DNA of 64,000 nucleotides from Lacticaseibacillus hegangensis (lineage in GTDB: Bacteria > Bacillota > Bacilli > Lactobacillales > Lactobacillaceae). Position numbers and translations under genes: made by a program. Below are positions 38,321 to 47,674 of the stretch, piece after piece (within the stretch, counting starts at the first letter, position 1; every line of letters starts with the position of its first letter). The stretch is taken from contig NZ_RHOL01000001.1 of assembly GCF_003946465.1 (NCBI RefSeq), positions 87,857 through 151,856 of the forward strand, in the 5' to 3' direction. The notes beneath the pieces are model-generated. The model saw only the letters and a list, made by a program, of their open reading frames with translations, ran no database searches and was not told the DNA's origin.

Positions 38321-39646
38321 GTGAAAATCAAGCAGCTAAAGCGCTGGCCGCTGGCCATTGCCGTCGCGCTGTTGATCGGCGTCTCTGCCGCCACCACCAC
38401 GGTGCTGGCAGAAAGCAGCTCGATCACGGTGCGGGCGACCGTGCTCAACGTGCGCCTAGGGCCAGGCATGTCATACGGCTTGATGGGTCAAGTGCAGCGA
38501 GGCACCAAGCTGACCGTCATCAAACAGGAAAACTCATGGGATCAGGTGCGCTTGGCCGGCAATAAAATCGGCTGGGTTGCCTCTTGGCTCGTCGACCAAA
38601 ATGAGGCGACGACCACCAGTGCCCGCACGGCGACGGTTACCTCTGGTGCCAACATTCGCCAGTACGCGTCAACCAGTGCCAAGGTTCTCGGCACCGCCGC
38701 GGCTGGTGACACCCTGGATGTGATTTATCAGGAAGGCAACTGGACGCAAATCGCGTACCACAATACCGCCGCCTGGGTCAGCACCAGCACCATTTCGCTG
38801 ACCGGCAAAACCGTGACCCTCGCGTCCCCGGAGCAAACCCAGCCGCAGAGCCAGAAAGCCGCGCAAACGGTCAGCGCCATCAAGGTGACCACCAACCTGG
38901 CCGTCAACCTGCGCTCCGCCGCCGGCCTCAACGCGCCAGTGGTGACCCAGCTGCCGAAAAACACGACCGTCACGGTGCTGGACCAGTCCAGTGAGTGGTA
39001 CAAAGTGCAAACTGCGGATGGCAAGACCGGCTACCTGGCTGCTTGGACCGTCACCGTTCCCGGCACCAAAGCTGCCAAGGCGGCCACCAACCTGGCTGAG
39101 GCCACCATCGTGCTGGATCCAGGGCACGGCGGCAGCGATTCCGGGGCCGAATCGACCAGCGGTAAGTACGAAAAGACGTACACGCTTCAAACCGCTGAGG
39201 CGATTGGCGCCGCACTAAGAGCGCAAGGCGCAAACGTCGTCTTCACCCGCTCTTCCGACACCTTCGTCGATCTGGCGCCCCGCCCGGTCGTCGCGGAAAA
39301 GGACCACGCGGATGCGTTCATCTCCGTTCACTTCGACTCCAGTGCCAACGCGAACGAGGCTTCCGGTTTCACCACCTACTATTACAACGCGAAAAAAGAC
39401 ATGCAGCTGGCCAAGGCCCTCAACCATGCCTTCGATACCAATCTGAGTATGACTAACCGCGGCGTGCAGTTTGGCAACTACGAGGTCATTCGCAACAACA
39501 CCCAGCCGGCCGTGCTGCTGGAAATGGGCTATATCAATTCCGACAAGGACTTCGCCCACATCTCCTCTTCGGCCTACCAGCAGCAGGTCGCAAGCGACGT
39601 GGTCAAGGGCCTGACCGCCTACTTCAAAGCTGGCAATCATCAGTAA
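38321..39646 (+). CDS. Secreted N-acetylmuramoyl-L-alanine amidase with three SH3 domains
   Basis: 441 aa, GTG start behind AGGGGATG. Signal peptide about residues 1-30 (KRWPLAIAVALLIGVSAA then VLAES). Three bacterial SH3 domains at about 35-93, 102-160 and 188-250 (each with NVRLGPG, NIRQYAS or NLRSAAG). C-terminal Amidase_3 domain from about 262: zinc His in LDPGHGGSDSG, Glu in KYEKTYTLQ, second His in ISVHFDSSAN, catalytic Glu in LLEMGYINSDKDF. Cleaves the glycan-peptide bond of peptidoglycan; the SH3 domains bind the wall. Confidence 0.93.
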   Translation: MKIKQLKRWPLAIAVALLIGVSAATTTVLAESSSITVRATVLNVRLGPGMSYGLMGQVQRGTKLTVIKQENSWDQVRLAGNKIGWVASWLVDQNEATTTSARTATVTSGANIRQYASTSAKVLGTAAAGDTLDVIYQEGNWTQIAYHNTAAWVSTSTISLTGKTVTLASPEQTQPQSQKAAQTVSAIKVTTNLAVNLRSAAGLNAPVVTQLPKNTTVTVLDQSSEWYKVQTADGKTGYLAAWTVTVPGTKAAKAATNLAEATIVLDPGHGGSDSGAESTSGKYEKTYTLQTAEAIGAALRAQGANVVFTRSSDTFVDLAPRPVVAEKDHADAFISVHFDSSANANEASGFTTYYYNAKKDMQLAKALNHAFDTNLSMTNRGVQFGNYEVIRNNTQPAVLLEMGYINSDKDFAHISSSAYQQQVASDVVKGLTAYFKAGNHQ

Positions 39647-39661
39647 CCAACCAGCTCAAAC

Positions 39662-39707
39662 AAAAAGTAGCGGGTGACGAAATTTTTCGCCACCCGCTAC
39701 TTTTTTG
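39662..39707. terminator. Bidirectional terminator between amidase and HAD genes
   Basis: Stem AAAAAGTAGCGGGTG-CGAAA/TTTCG-CACCCGCTACTTTTT with one mismatch, flanked by A and T runs, between convergent genes. Confidence 0.93.
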
Positions 39708-39720
39708 TCTGAAAGCGCGC

Positions 39721-40350
39721 CTAGGCGTTAAACAAGGGCAGCAGCTCAGTTAAGTGATTCACCTGCACGTCGGCCATTGGCGCATCGTTCAGACCATCGA
39801 CGTTGAAGTAAACGCCAAGGACCCCGGCGTTTTGCCCCGCAATCACGTCCAGCTTGCGGTCGCCGATCATCGCGGTGCGCTCGGGGTTCAGCTGGTGGGC
39901 GTGCACCAGATGCAAGACCGCATCAGGCGCGGGTTTGCGCGGCAGGCCGAGATCCGAGGTGACTCCGTCTAAAAATAGGTCCTTCAATCCCGCCTGCCGC
40001 AGCAGCGCCCAGGCGGAATGGTCCCGATGCGTCATCAGCAAGTTGATCCCGCCAGCGTTGTGAATTGCGCGAAGCACGCCTGGCACTTCGGGATAGGGCT
40101 GGGCGATCATCACCTGCTGCCGCTCCAAAGTATGAAAATGACTCAGCACGCGCTCAGGCGGCGTGTCCAGCTGAGGCGCCAATTGTGTCAACGTCTCGGT
40201 GATGGAACCCCGTTTGACCGTTTTAAGCAACTGTTCCTCATCGACGTTGGCCTGGCCGTAGTGGTGCAAGGTTTTGACCAGTGCCGCGAGCATTTCCGGG
40301 TACGTGTCAAACAGGGTGCCATCAAGATCCCAAATCGCATTAACCAGCAT
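39721..40350 (-). CDS. HAD family phosphatase (PGP/Gph-like)
   Basis: 209 aa. Motif [10 protein letters not shown], cap domain, motif II Thr in LLMTHRDHS, Lys in [10 protein letters not shown], motif [18 protein letters not shown]. Probably a small phosphate ester hydrolase; substrate unknown. GGAGGAAC before ATG 40350; overlaps dtd by 11 bases. Confidence 0.87.
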   Translation of the reverse strand: MLVNAIWDLDGTLFDTYPEMLAALVKTLHHYGQANVDEEQLLKTVKRGSITETLTQLAPQLDTPPERVLSHFHTLERQQVMIAQPYPEVPGVLRAIHNAGGINLLMTHRDHSAWALLRQAGLKDLFLDGVTSDLGLPRKPAPDAVLHLVHAHQLNPERTAMIGDRKLDVIAGQNAGVLGVYFNVDGLNDAPMADVQVNHLTELLPLFNA

Positions 40351-40795
40351 GTTGTTCCTCCGTATCAAAAATAATTGTGACCGGACCGTCATTGGTCAGG
40401 CTCACTTGCATATCCGCACCGAATTCGCCGTGGGCAACCGGGCAACCGGTTTGCGCGAACTTGGACAAAAAGGCCTCATACAGCCGCTTGCCCAGGACTG
40501 GGTCGGCCGCGCCGGTGAAGCTGGGCCGATTGCCCTTGCGCGTGTCGGCGTAAAGCGTGAACTGTGAAACCACCAGCGCCGCCCCATTCACGGCGGCCAG
40601 CGCCAGGTTCATTTTGCCTTGGTCATCGCTGAAAACCCGTAGCTTGCTGATCTTATTGACCAGATAGGCCACGTCGGCTTCGCTGTCCGCCGGGCCGACG
40701 CCCAGCAGGATCAAAAAGCCCTGCCCAATCTCGCCGTGCACTTGGCCGTTGATGCTGACGCTGGCGCGGCTGACCCGCTGCACTACTGCTTTCAT
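40340..40795 (-). CDS. dtd: D-aminoacyl-tRNA deacylase
   Basis: 151 aa. Diagnostic motifs [17 protein letters not shown] and NDGPVT. Removes D-amino acids (and glycine) mischarged onto tRNA. Lies downstream of rel, as commonly found in Firmicutes. Confidence 0.95.
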   Translation of the reverse strand: MKAVVQRVSRASVSINGQVHGEIGQGFLILLGVGPADSEADVAYLVNKISKLRVFSDDQGKMNLALAAVNGAALVVSQFTLYADTRKGNRPSFTGAADPVLGKRLYEAFLSKFAQTGCPVAHGEFGADMQVSLTNDGPVTIIFDTEEQHAG

Positions 40796-40843
40796 AAGCT
40801 TCCTCCTCAAAAAAAGCAGGCGTTGATTCGCCTGCCACCGGAC

Positions 40844-43069
40844 TCAGCCTTGAGCCCGCTTGACTTCGTAAATGTCCGGAATGTTCTTGATCGCATCCAT
40901 CATGTGCTCAAGTGCGGCCAAATTCGGGATCCCAACGGTGACGTGAATGTCCGCCATTTTATCGTGGTCGACACGCCCGTTGACGTTCGTCAGATTCTTG
41001 GTCTGCGAGTTCAGCGTCTGCAGGACTTCATTGAGCAGGCCATTGCGGTTGTACCCATAAATCTCCAGCTCCGTGTCAAACAGCTGACTCTGGTCGTTCA
41101 GGTTCTGCCAGCGCACGTCGATCAGCCGGCCGGCCATTGCCGGCGAGCTGTCGACATTCGGGCAGTCGGCGCGGTGAATCGTGACGCCGCGCCCCTTGGT
41201 CACGTAGCCGACGATGGGATCGCCAGGCACCGGGCTGCAGCATTTCGCCAAGTGCACCAGCAGATTGTCGACCCCTTCAATGACGACGCCTTCCTCGGTG
41301 CGCGACGTCGGCTTTTTCTCCTTGGACATGGTCGTGACCTTCTGGTTATTCGCCAGGATCGCGTCCTCTTTGGCCTTCTTGTCAGCATCCGCCTTTTCGC
41401 GGCGCACGCGTTCGGTCAGGCGGTTGGCAATGACCTTGGCGGAATACTCACCGTAGCCAATCGCCGACAGCAGCTCGGCTTCGGTCGTGAAGTTCAGGCG
41501 CTTGAGCAGGTCGACCATATCGCCTTTTTGGCCCATGAAGTCCTTTGGCGAAAAGCCCATTTCGGTGAGTGTGCGCTCCAGTTCCTCGCGCCCTTTTTCG
41601 GAGTTTTCCCCCTTGTCCGCCTGTTTGAAGTAGCGGCGGATCTTGTTGCGCGCCCGCGAGGTGAAGGCAATGTTGACCCAGTCGCGGCTCGGCTTGGAGC
41701 TGCTGTTGGTCAGCATCTCGACAATGTCACCGTTTTTGAGCTGGTAGTTCAGCGGGACAATCTTGCCGTTGATTTTCGCCCCGACGCTGTGATTGCCGAC
41801 TTCCGTGTGCACCATGTAGGCAAAATCAAGCGGCACGGACCCTTTTGGCAGCTCATAGACATCCCCTTGCGGCGTGAAGACATAGACGCGGTCGGTGAAA
41901 ATATCCCCTTTGACGCTGTCCATGAAGTCATGAGCATCGTTGGTCTCGTCCTGAATCTCCAGAATCTCACGGAACATGTCGATCTGCTTGCCGGCCTTGT
42001 CGTACTGAACCTCGGAGGTTTGGCCTTCCTTGTATGCCCAGTGGGCCGCGACCCCGAACTCGGCGACATGGTGCATTTCTTCCGTGCGGATCTGCACTTC
42101 CAGCGGCTTGCCCATCGGCCCGATCACGGTGGTGTGCAGGCTCTGGTAGCCATTGGCTTTAGGCATGGCAATGTAATCCTTGAACCGCCCAGGCATCGGC
42201 TTCCACTGGGTGTGAATGACGCCAAGGACGGCGTAACAGTCCTTAATGTTTTGCGTGATCACGCGCACCGCCAGCAGGTCGTAAAGCTCGTCGAACTGCT
42301 TGTGCTTGTCCCGCATTTTCTTGTAAATGGAGTAGATGTGCTTGGGCCGGCCGTAAATCTCGTACTGAATGTTGAGATCCGCCAGCGCCTTTTTAATGTC
42401 AACAATCGCCTTTTCGATGTATTCCTCGCGCTCCGTACGCTTAGACTTCATCAGCTGGGCGATGCGGTAATACTGCTGCGGGTTGAGATAGCGCAGGGAC
42501 AGGTCCTCGAGCTCCCATTTGATTGTGCTGATCCCTAAGCGGTCGGCCAGCGGCGCGTAGATTTCCAGCGTCTCGTTGGCGATCCGGCGCTGCTTATCCG
42601 GCCGCAGGTGCATGAGCGTTCGCATGTTGTGCAGGCGATCGGCGAGCTTGACCAAAATGACACGCATGTCCTTGGCCATCGCCAGCAGCATTTTGCGGTG
42701 ATTCTCCGCCAGCTCATCCTTGTGGGCAACGTACGTGACCTTGCTAAGCTTGGTCAGCCCGTCGACAATGACCGCCGTCTCCTTGCCGAACATTTCTTGA
42801 ATGTCGCCCAGCGTGATGTTGGTGTCCTCAACCACGTCATGCAAGTACCCAGAGGCCACGGTAATGGGGTCCATTTTCAGGTTTGCCAGGATCCCAGCAA
42901 CCTGAATCGGGTGAATGATGTAAGGCTCGCCCGATTTGCGCTTTTGATCCTTGTGCACATACGCGGCAAAATCATAAGCTTTTTTCACAAAGGCGAGGTG
43001 CTCGTCGTTCATGTACTTGGCACACAGCGCCATGACCTCATCTTGGGTCAGCTCTGGTTCTTCTGCCAT
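40844..43069 (-). CDS. rel: Bifunctional (p)ppGpp synthetase/hydrolase
   Basis: 741 aa. HD hydrolase domain intact (IIHPIQVAGIL, HDVVEDTNITLGDI), synthetase domain with RAITQ-like VRVITQNIKDCYAVLGVIH and MPKANGYQSLHTTV, TGS domain (VYVFTPQGDVYELPKGS), zinc-finger domain (HLAKCCSPVPGDPIVGY) and C-terminal ACT. Makes and degrades the stringent response alarmone. Start at 43069 with AAAGGGG. Followed by dtd. Confidence 0.96.
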   Translation of the reverse strand: MAEEPELTQDEVMALCAKYMNDEHLAFVKKAYDFAAYVHKDQKRKSGEPYIIHPIQVAGILANLKMDPITVASGYLHDVVEDTNITLGDIQEMFGKETAVIVDGLTKLSKVTYVAHKDELAENHRKMLLAMAKDMRVILVKLADRLHNMRTLMHLRPDKQRRIANETLEIYAPLADRLGISTIKWELEDLSLRYLNPQQYYRIAQLMKSKRTEREEYIEKAIVDIKKALADLNIQYEIYGRPKHIYSIYKKMRDKHKQFDELYDLLAVRVITQNIKDCYAVLGVIHTQWKPMPGRFKDYIAMPKANGYQSLHTTVIGPMGKPLEVQIRTEEMHHVAEFGVAAHWAYKEGQTSEVQYDKAGKQIDMFREILEIQDETNDAHDFMDSVKGDIFTDRVYVFTPQGDVYELPKGSVPLDFAYMVHTEVGNHSVGAKINGKIVPLNYQLKNGDIVEMLTNSSSKPSRDWVNIAFTSRARNKIRRYFKQADKGENSEKGREELERTLTEMGFSPKDFMGQKGDMVDLLKRLNFTTEAELLSAIGYGEYSAKVIANRLTERVRREKADADKKAKEDAILANNQKVTTMSKEKKPTSRTEEGVVIEGVDNLLVHLAKCCSPVPGDPIVGYVTKGRGVTIHRADCPNVDSSPAMAGRLIDVRWQNLNDQSQLFDTELEIYGYNRNGLLNEVLQTLNSQTKNLTNVNGRVDHDKMADIHVTVGIPNLAALEHMMDAIKNIPDIYEVKRAQG

Positions 43070-43125
43070 AATAGTCCCCTTTCTCGCGTGCAGCCGGAGC
43101 GTGTCAGCAGCCGCTCGCAGTGACC

Positions 43126-43153
43126 AAAAAAGCACGCCTGAAACGTGCTTTTG
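43126..43153 (-). terminator. Terminator upstream of rel
   Basis: Minus-strand stem AAAAGCACG/CGTGCTTTT, then T-run; ends the prmA-rsmE-membrane protein transcript. Confidence 0.8.
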
Positions 43154-43196
43154 CAGAGTTTCTTAAGATTGATTATACCGACTTTACAGAAAAAAA

Positions 43197-43520
43197 CTAG
43201 TCGCGGGTCCAGGCCAGCATGGTCAGCAGCCAGTACACCGGCACAAACCAGTAGCCGTAATTGGCAAACCGCACCAGGACCATCAGCGCAAACAGGACCG
43301 GCAGCACCAAGCTAAGCCACCAGTGCAGGTGGTTTTTGCTCATCAGCCGGCCGAACCACAGGGCCAGGCTCATATTCACAAGGATCCACAACACCAGGAT
43401 GCGGACCGCCACGTGCACATGAAGCAAGGTGAACCCCCATGGCAGAATCAACGTGACCAGCACGCTTAGCAAAATTATCATGGCTGAAGGCGTCCTCAAC
43501 CAGGCTTTGACTTTACTCAT
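43197..43520 (-). CDS. Small hypothetical membrane protein
   Basis: 107 aa, three to four hydrophobic segments (MIILLSVLVTLILPWGF, ILVLWILVNMSLALWF, LSLVLPVLFALMVLV, and a Trp/Tyr-rich end). Start ATG 43520 overlaps the rsmE stop by 8 bases. No family recognised. Confidence 0.65.
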   Translation of the reverse strand: MSKVKAWLRTPSAMIILLSVLVTLILPWGFTLLHVHVAVRILVLWILVNMSLALWFGRLMSKNHLHWWLSLVLPVLFALMVLVRFANYGYWFVPVYWLLTMLAWTRD

Positions 43521-44256
43521 TCTTCTCTCCCTGCAATTCGCTGAGCACGGATACGGCGCTGAGCAGATATAATGGCGCAGTTTCGGTTCGCAGAATCCGC
43601 GGACCCAGGCCAACTGGCAAAAAGCCTGCGTCTTGAAGCGTCGAAACCTCCGCGGGGCTGAGCCCACCTTCCGGCCCAAACACCGCGATCAAGGTGTGCG
43701 GACGGGTGGCGATGGCCTTGACTAAACCCGCAGTTTCGCCGGCCTTGGCACTTTCCTCGTAGGCGATCAGCTTGGCGTCAGCCTGAAGCTTTGTCATTTC
43801 GTTCAATGTTACCACATCAACGGCGGGGACAACACACCGATGCGACTGCTCGGCGGCCCCTTGCGCAATGGCCTGAAGCCGGCTGAGCTTTTTGGCCACG
43901 CGGTTTGGCGCCCATTTAGCCGTCGCCCACTGGCTGTTGAAAAAACTGATGGTAGCAGCGCCAAGCTCCGTCGCTTTTTGCACGATCAAGTCCGCCTTGT
44001 CGCCCTTGGGTACGCCGCAGATCAGGCGCACCTGCACCGGCAGCTCGGTCGGCCGCGCGATTGGGGTATCAATTTGCACGTGCAACGGCGCCGAACTCAA
44101 GATGGTCGCGAGGTACGGCTGTGCGTCTGGGCCGACCAGCTCGATCTGATCGCCTTCGCGCAGGCGCAGAACCGAAATGGCGTGTTTTTGGATGCTCGCT
44201 TCAAGGGCGACTGCGCGGTTTGCTTGCAGTGTCTGGCTGGTGAAAAAGCGATTCAT
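43513..44256 (-). CDS. rsmE: 16S rRNA (uracil1498-N3)-methyltransferase
   Basis: 247 aa SPOUT enzyme: N-terminal PUA-like domain, then the knot with VFGPEGGLSPAEV and LGPRILRTETAP. Overlaps prmA by four bases, the usual prmA-rsmE pair. Confidence 0.95.
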   Translation of the reverse strand: MNRFFTSQTLQANRAVALEASIQKHAISVLRLREGDQIELVGPDAQPYLATILSSAPLHVQIDTPIARPTELPVQVRLICGVPKGDKADLIVQKATELGAATISFFNSQWATAKWAPNRVAKKLSRLQAIAQGAAEQSHRCVVPAVDVVTLNEMTKLQADAKLIAYEESAKAGETAGLVKAIATRPHTLIAVFGPEGGLSPAEVSTLQDAGFLPVGLGPRILRTETAPLYLLSAVSVLSELQGEKNE

Positions 44257-45209
44257 TCCTTCTCCTCCGCAGCATGCCCCGCCACCAGCGCGACCCAGTC
44301 GCCTTGCCGGACTTGTTCAAGCACCTTCAGCCCGTTGTCTTCAAGGGCGGCGGTGATGGCATCGGCCTTATTGTAATAGATGCCGGACAGCAAGAGCCGC
44401 CCGTGCGGCTTCAGCACTGCTGGCACCTGCGGAATCAGCGGCGTCAACACATTGGCCAAAATATTGGCCGCAATCAGGTCGACTGGCCGGGTGATGCCTG
44501 TCAAAAGATCATTGGCAATCACCTCAATGCCATCAATGTCATTCAGCGCCAGGTTGGCCTTGGCGTTTTCGACGGCGGTGTCATCGACATCAGTCGCCAG
44601 CACTTCCTGAACCCCCAGCAGCCGCGCGCCGAGCGCTAAAATCCCGGAACCAGTGCCGACATCGATCATGGTTTCACCGCCGCGCACGTGCGCCTCAAGC
44701 AGCCGCAGCATCAACGCGGTAGTCGGATGGCTGCCGGTCCCGAAGGCCATGTCGGGGTCCAAGCGCATCACCAGCTCGCCGGCCTGCTGCGGACGGTAGG
44801 CCAGCCACGCCGGCACAATGGTCAAAAAGCGGGTAATGCGAAGCGGATGGTAATACTTCTTCCACTCATTGGCCCAGTCTGCCTGAGCCAGCGGATGGGC
44901 CGCCACCGTTCCGGGTCCTTTCGCCAAGCCAAAACTTGGCAGCTGTGCCACTTTGGCCTGCAAGGTGGCGACGAGTTCAGCCGGATTTTGGTGGCCGCTA
45001 AAATAGCCGCTCACCTTCGCCCCACTTTGACGGTGGGGAATGCTGTCTGGGTCAAGCCAGACCCCGTCAGCACTTTGCGTCCAGCCGCCTTGAAAGTCAG
45101 CCGCGTCTTCGATTTGAATGCCGCCGGCGCCTTGTTCCATCAAAAAGTTGGCCACCGCGTCGACGGCCTCGCTGCTGGTTTCAATTGCGATTTCAAACCA
45201 CTGATCCAT
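44253..45209 (-). CDS. prmA: Ribosomal protein L11 methyltransferase
   Basis: 318 aa. N-terminal substrate-binding domain and SAM-binding motif DVGTGSGILALGARLLG, with DMAFGTGSHPTTALMLRLLE before it and IAANILANVLTPL after it. Trimethylates L11. Confidence 0.95.
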   Translation of the reverse strand: MDQWFEIAIETSSEAVDAVANFLMEQGAGGIQIEDAADFQGGWTQSADGVWLDPDSIPHRQSGAKVSGYFSGHQNPAELVATLQAKVAQLPSFGLAKGPGTVAAHPLAQADWANEWKKYYHPLRITRFLTIVPAWLAYRPQQAGELVMRLDPDMAFGTGSHPTTALMLRLLEAHVRGGETMIDVGTGSGILALGARLLGVQEVLATDVDDTAVENAKANLALNDIDGIEVIANDLLTGITRPVDLIAANILANVLTPLIPQVPAVLKPHGRLLLSGIYYNKADAITAALEDNGLKVLEQVRQGDWVALVAGHAAEEKE

Positions 45210-45218
45210 GGGCCCCTC

Positions 45219-45713
45219 CTAATACTGCGGGTACGGCAGATACTCATGGCGCGAAGCTTCTGGCTGCTTGGCGTAAGCCGTCTGGTACTTGGCCTCGTCA
45301 AAGTGCAGTTCAAAAGTGTCTGCATCAGAAGTGCCATCAACAAAGTCCATCAGGTCCGACTGGCCGTCATCTAGCACTTCCTGCAGGTAGGCGAACACGG
45401 CGTCCACCGTCGCCTTCGCGATGCCTTGCTTGCCTTGGAAGCCGAACACCGCGAGGTAATTGTCTTTGTAGTCATCCCCGTTCAGCCTGGTGGCATCGTA
45501 AAACAGGATCGCATCCGAGTAGTCGATCTCCCCATCGTCGATGGTTTGCCCGTCCTGATCTTCGACCTCGTAGCCCTTGGCGGCTTCAACCGTCATGGTC
45601 AGTTCGACTTCAAAGACTCGGGCTTCTTTGTCCCAGTTCAGATCCAGGTCACCGTCAAAATCAACGGCGTCCATTTTGTCGCCGATATAATCCAGCATAT
45701 TCTGAGTTTTCAT
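45219..45713 (-). CDS. DUF3013 family protein
   Basis: 164 aa, acidic, begins MKTQNMLDYIGDKMD. DUF3013 is confined to Lactobacillales and has no known function. The ATG at 45713 is favoured since GGAGG lies nine bases upstream; the ATG at 45722 immediately abuts it. Located between the Mpg glycosylase and prmA. Confidence 0.8.
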   Translation of the reverse strand: MKTQNMLDYIGDKMDAVDFDGDLDLNWDKEARVFEVELTMTVEAAKGYEVEDQDGQTIDDGEIDYSDAILFYDATRLNGDDYKDNYLAVFGFQGKQGIAKATVDAVFAYLQEVLDDGQSDLMDFVDGTSDADTFELHFDEAKYQTAYAKQPEASRHEYLPYPQY

Positions 45714-46321
45714 CTTTGCCATCCTCCATTAGGATCGATCTGACTTTTTTTCATATCCGAAACACACGCGTTGCCAGCGACGAAAAATCTTAACCGAGCG
45801 GCCGTTGCCTCACCCTTATTCGGGACCCCGATGCGCGGTGCGCTGATGATCTGCGCCGGGCGCTGGACTGCCAGCTCAAGACCCACTCGCCCTTGGTTGA
45901 CTGGGCGATTGTTGTCGGCCAGCGTGATGGCGAAGGCCTGACAAAGCTTGCCCGGGCCGGAGGTCATGGCCGGCCCGCTGCGCCCTCGCCGCGCTGCCAT
46001 CACGGTTTGGCCGCTGGTCGGCTGAACCGCGCGAATCAAAATTCCCTGCGGAACCCCAGCCGGCTGCGTCACCACGTTGAGCAGACAGTACTGCCGCATT
46101 TGGTAAACGTAGATTGTCCCAGCAGGCCCATACAGCGCCGCATTAGTTTTGGTGCGGCGGCCGCCAAAGGCATGCGCCGCGCGGTCGGTCTGCCCCAGAT
46201 ACGCTTCAGTTTCAACAATTAGGCCCGCACACTCGCCGACTCGCAAGACCGCGCCCAAGAGCGCCTTAGCGGCGACCGGCGTGGCGGTGTGCGTGAGCCA
46301 TTCATCCAGATTTTTTCTCAT
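45710..46321 (-). CDS. DNA-3-methyladenine glycosylase (Mpg/AAG family)
   Basis: 203 aa. Catalytic Glu in IVETEAYLGQTDRAAHAFGG, then TKTNAALYGPAGTIYVYQ and MTSGPGKLCQAF. Excises alkylated purines. It is the AAG-type fold, not AlkA. It overlaps the start of the DUF3013 gene. Confidence 0.92.
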   Translation of the reverse strand: MRKNLDEWLTHTATPVAAKALLGAVLRVGECAGLIVETEAYLGQTDRAAHAFGGRRTKTNAALYGPAGTIYVYQMRQYCLLNVVTQPAGVPQGILIRAVQPTSGQTVMAARRGRSGPAMTSGPGKLCQAFAITLADNNRPVNQGRVGLELAVQRPAQIISAPRIGVPNKGEATAARLRFFVAGNACVSDMKKSQIDPNGGWQR

Positions 46322-46388
46322 ACTTGTTTATCTTAAACCACTCTTTCCATCAGGAAAAGGACAGCCCACAAAAGCCGGTATTGCCATG

Positions 46389-46420
46389 AAAAATGCCGAT
46401 CATCGTTGATCGGCATTTTG
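46389..46420 (-). terminator. Terminator after the YxeA-like gene
   Basis: Minus-strand stem AAAATGCCGATCA/TGATCGGCATTTT with a 4-base loop and T-run. Confidence 0.9.
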
Positions 46421-46421
46421 G

Positions 46422-46808
46422 CTAGTTAAGCTTTTGTTTCGCCGCCGTGGGCAGCTTGTCCGCACTGATCAGACTCGGCCCTTCGACCACGCGTTTTTGC
46501 GAAATTTTGGCAGTGATGTACTGGCCTTGCGCAAACGGCATCGGGCCATCAGGTGCCTGCTTGGTTTCGTAGCCGAGCTGGCGAGTGTCGCCATTTTCGG
46601 TGACCCATGTCAGCGCGTAATCATAGTAGTAGTACTGCTGGCCGTTGACCTTGTAGTCTTTGCCGTTTTCGGTCGCCTTTTTCTTTGTGACCGCGGTCAC
46701 TTTTGCGTAGGCCGGCGTAGTTTGATAGGTGGTGCGCCAGTAGTTGTAACCGAAAACGCCAACGACCACGATGAAGATGACCGCAATTATACCGATGATT
46801 TTTTTCAT
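46422..46808 (-). CDS. YxeA family (DUF1093) secreted protein
   Basis: 128 aa. N-terminal hydrophobic signal/anchor (IIGIIAVIFIVVVGVFGY) then an OB-like domain rich in Tyr (VNGQQYYYYDYALTW), typical of DUF1093. Role unknown. Confidence 0.8.
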   Translation of the reverse strand: MKKIIGIIAVIFIVVVGVFGYNYWRTTYQTTPAYAKVTAVTKKKATENGKDYKVNGQQYYYYDYALTWVTENGDTRQLGYETKQAPDGPMPFAQGQYITAKISQKRVVEGPSLISADKLPTAAKQKLN

Positions 46809-46819
46809 GATGAGGCCTC

Positions 46820-46978
46820 CTACTGCTTGGGACGTGTTTTTTTAAGGTGGTCAAACGCGGATTGGAGCTTGGCAAACCGGGTGGGTTCTTTTTCGCGGGC
46901 GTCCCGCACCATCTTGGCAAAATCATAGGACTGGGGCAGCTCGGGTGTGTCAGGTTTCTTTTTCTTAAACAGGGTCAT
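46820..46978 (-). CDS. Small basic hypothetical protein
   Basis: 52 aa, beginning MTLFKKKKPDTPELP and ending in LKKTRPKQ, mostly helical and charged. A strong ribosome site (AGGAGG, six bases before ATG) and the tight fit between flanking genes argue it is real: 9 bases from the gene upstream, and the same strand as the YxeA-like gene. Not recognised. Confidence 0.65.
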   Translation of the reverse strand: MTLFKKKKPDTPELPQSYDFAKMVRDAREKEPTRFAKLQSAFDHLKKTRPKQ

Positions 46979-46987
46979 GGGTTCCTC

Positions 46988-47362
46988 CTAATCCTCGGTC
47001 GGCACCGGCGCCGGCTTGTGGTAGGTCATGATGACGAACACGCCGATGAGCTGCAGAACGACCAGGTATAAGCTGTAGTTCGGCACTAAGACGTACGCCA
47101 CAAAGGCCCAAATACAGAGCAGATTGCCCAGCATCAAGCGCGGGCGCCGCAGAGCCTTTAAGTATGCCAGCACGTGCAGGATCACGCCGATCACGCTCAG
47201 CCACCACCAGCGCGGCTCCCAGAGCATCATGAGCCGGCCCACCGCCGGAAAACTGAAGCCCGAGCGCATGGCGACCAGCCCCGCCCATAACAACACCAAG
47301 ATTGAAAAGCCGGCATACAGCAGACTGTACAGCCCGATTAGCTTAATGACAGAAGGTTTCAT
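46988..47362 (-). CDS. Small integral membrane protein
   Basis: 124 aa with four hydrophobic segments (IGLYSLLYAGFSILVLLW, WWWLSVIGVILHVLAYL, LGNLLCIWAFVAYVLV, YLVVLQLIGVFVIM). First of a three-gene minus-strand run with the 52-aa protein and the YxeA-like protein. Function unknown. Confidence 0.7.
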   Translation of the reverse strand: MKPSVIKLIGLYSLLYAGFSILVLLWAGLVAMRSGFSFPAVGRLMMLWEPRWWWLSVIGVILHVLAYLKALRRPRLMLGNLLCIWAFVAYVLVPNYSLYLVVLQLIGVFVIMTYHKPAPVPTED

Positions 47363-47436
47363 GTTTGACCAATCCTTAGTAGAATACGTTCAGTATACGG
47401 GCCACGCGGCAAATCACAAATTCCGTGCCGGCCTAT

Positions 47437-47464
47437 TTGCAAAAAACTAAACATTTGCTATACT
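47437..47464 (+). promoter_or_regulatory. tRNA-Ser promoter
   Basis: -35 TTGCAA, 16-bp spacer, extended -10 TGCTATACT; ends 30 bases before the tRNA. Confidence 0.8.
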
Positions 47465-47494
47465 GAATATCGTTCTGAAATAAGTTTACCACAT

Positions 47495-47582
47495 GGAGAG
47501 TTGGCAGAGTGGTAATGCAACGGACTCGAAATCCGTCGAACCGGCTAATACCGGCGCACGAGTTCGAATCTCGTACTCTCCT
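47495..47582 (+). tRNA. tRNA-Ser (anticodon CGA)
   Basis: Acceptor stem GGAGAGT/ACTCTCC, D arm GCAGAGTGGTAATGC, anticodon loop ACTCGAAATC with CGA, long variable arm characteristic of class II tRNA-Ser, T arm ACGAGTTCGAATCTCGT. CCA is not encoded. Its 3' part from the anticodon loop onward is the left attachment site of the integrated element; a diverged copy of this 3' half lies at 57861-57926. Confidence 0.95.
47524..47544 (+). other. Left attachment site core (attL)
   Basis: Starts ACTCGAAATC in the anticodon loop of tRNA-Ser and is repeated exactly at the right end. Homology with the right end continues, with substitutions, through the T arm, acceptor stem and the downstream TTGATATATCA motif. 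Confidence 0.88.
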
Positions 47583-47605
47583 TCATAAACGTTGATATAT
47601 CAGCG

Positions 47606-47637
47606 TTCCGCGACCTTTCGGGGTTGCGGTTTTTTGT
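47606..47637 (+). terminator. Terminator after tRNA-Ser
   Basis: Stem CCGCGACC/GGTTGCGG with a small loop, then T6. A counterpart hairpin (GGCAGCC...GGTTGC, T7) follows the displaced tRNA fragment at 57946-57968. Confidence 0.75.
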
Positions 47638-47674
47638 TGCTTTCAAACGCTTGTTTGGGTCGAAATCGGCCTTC

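Noticed and set aside
40736..42538. 600-codon open frame antisense to rel
   Set aside because: Mirror of the rel reading frame; no ribosome site and no domain-like motifs.
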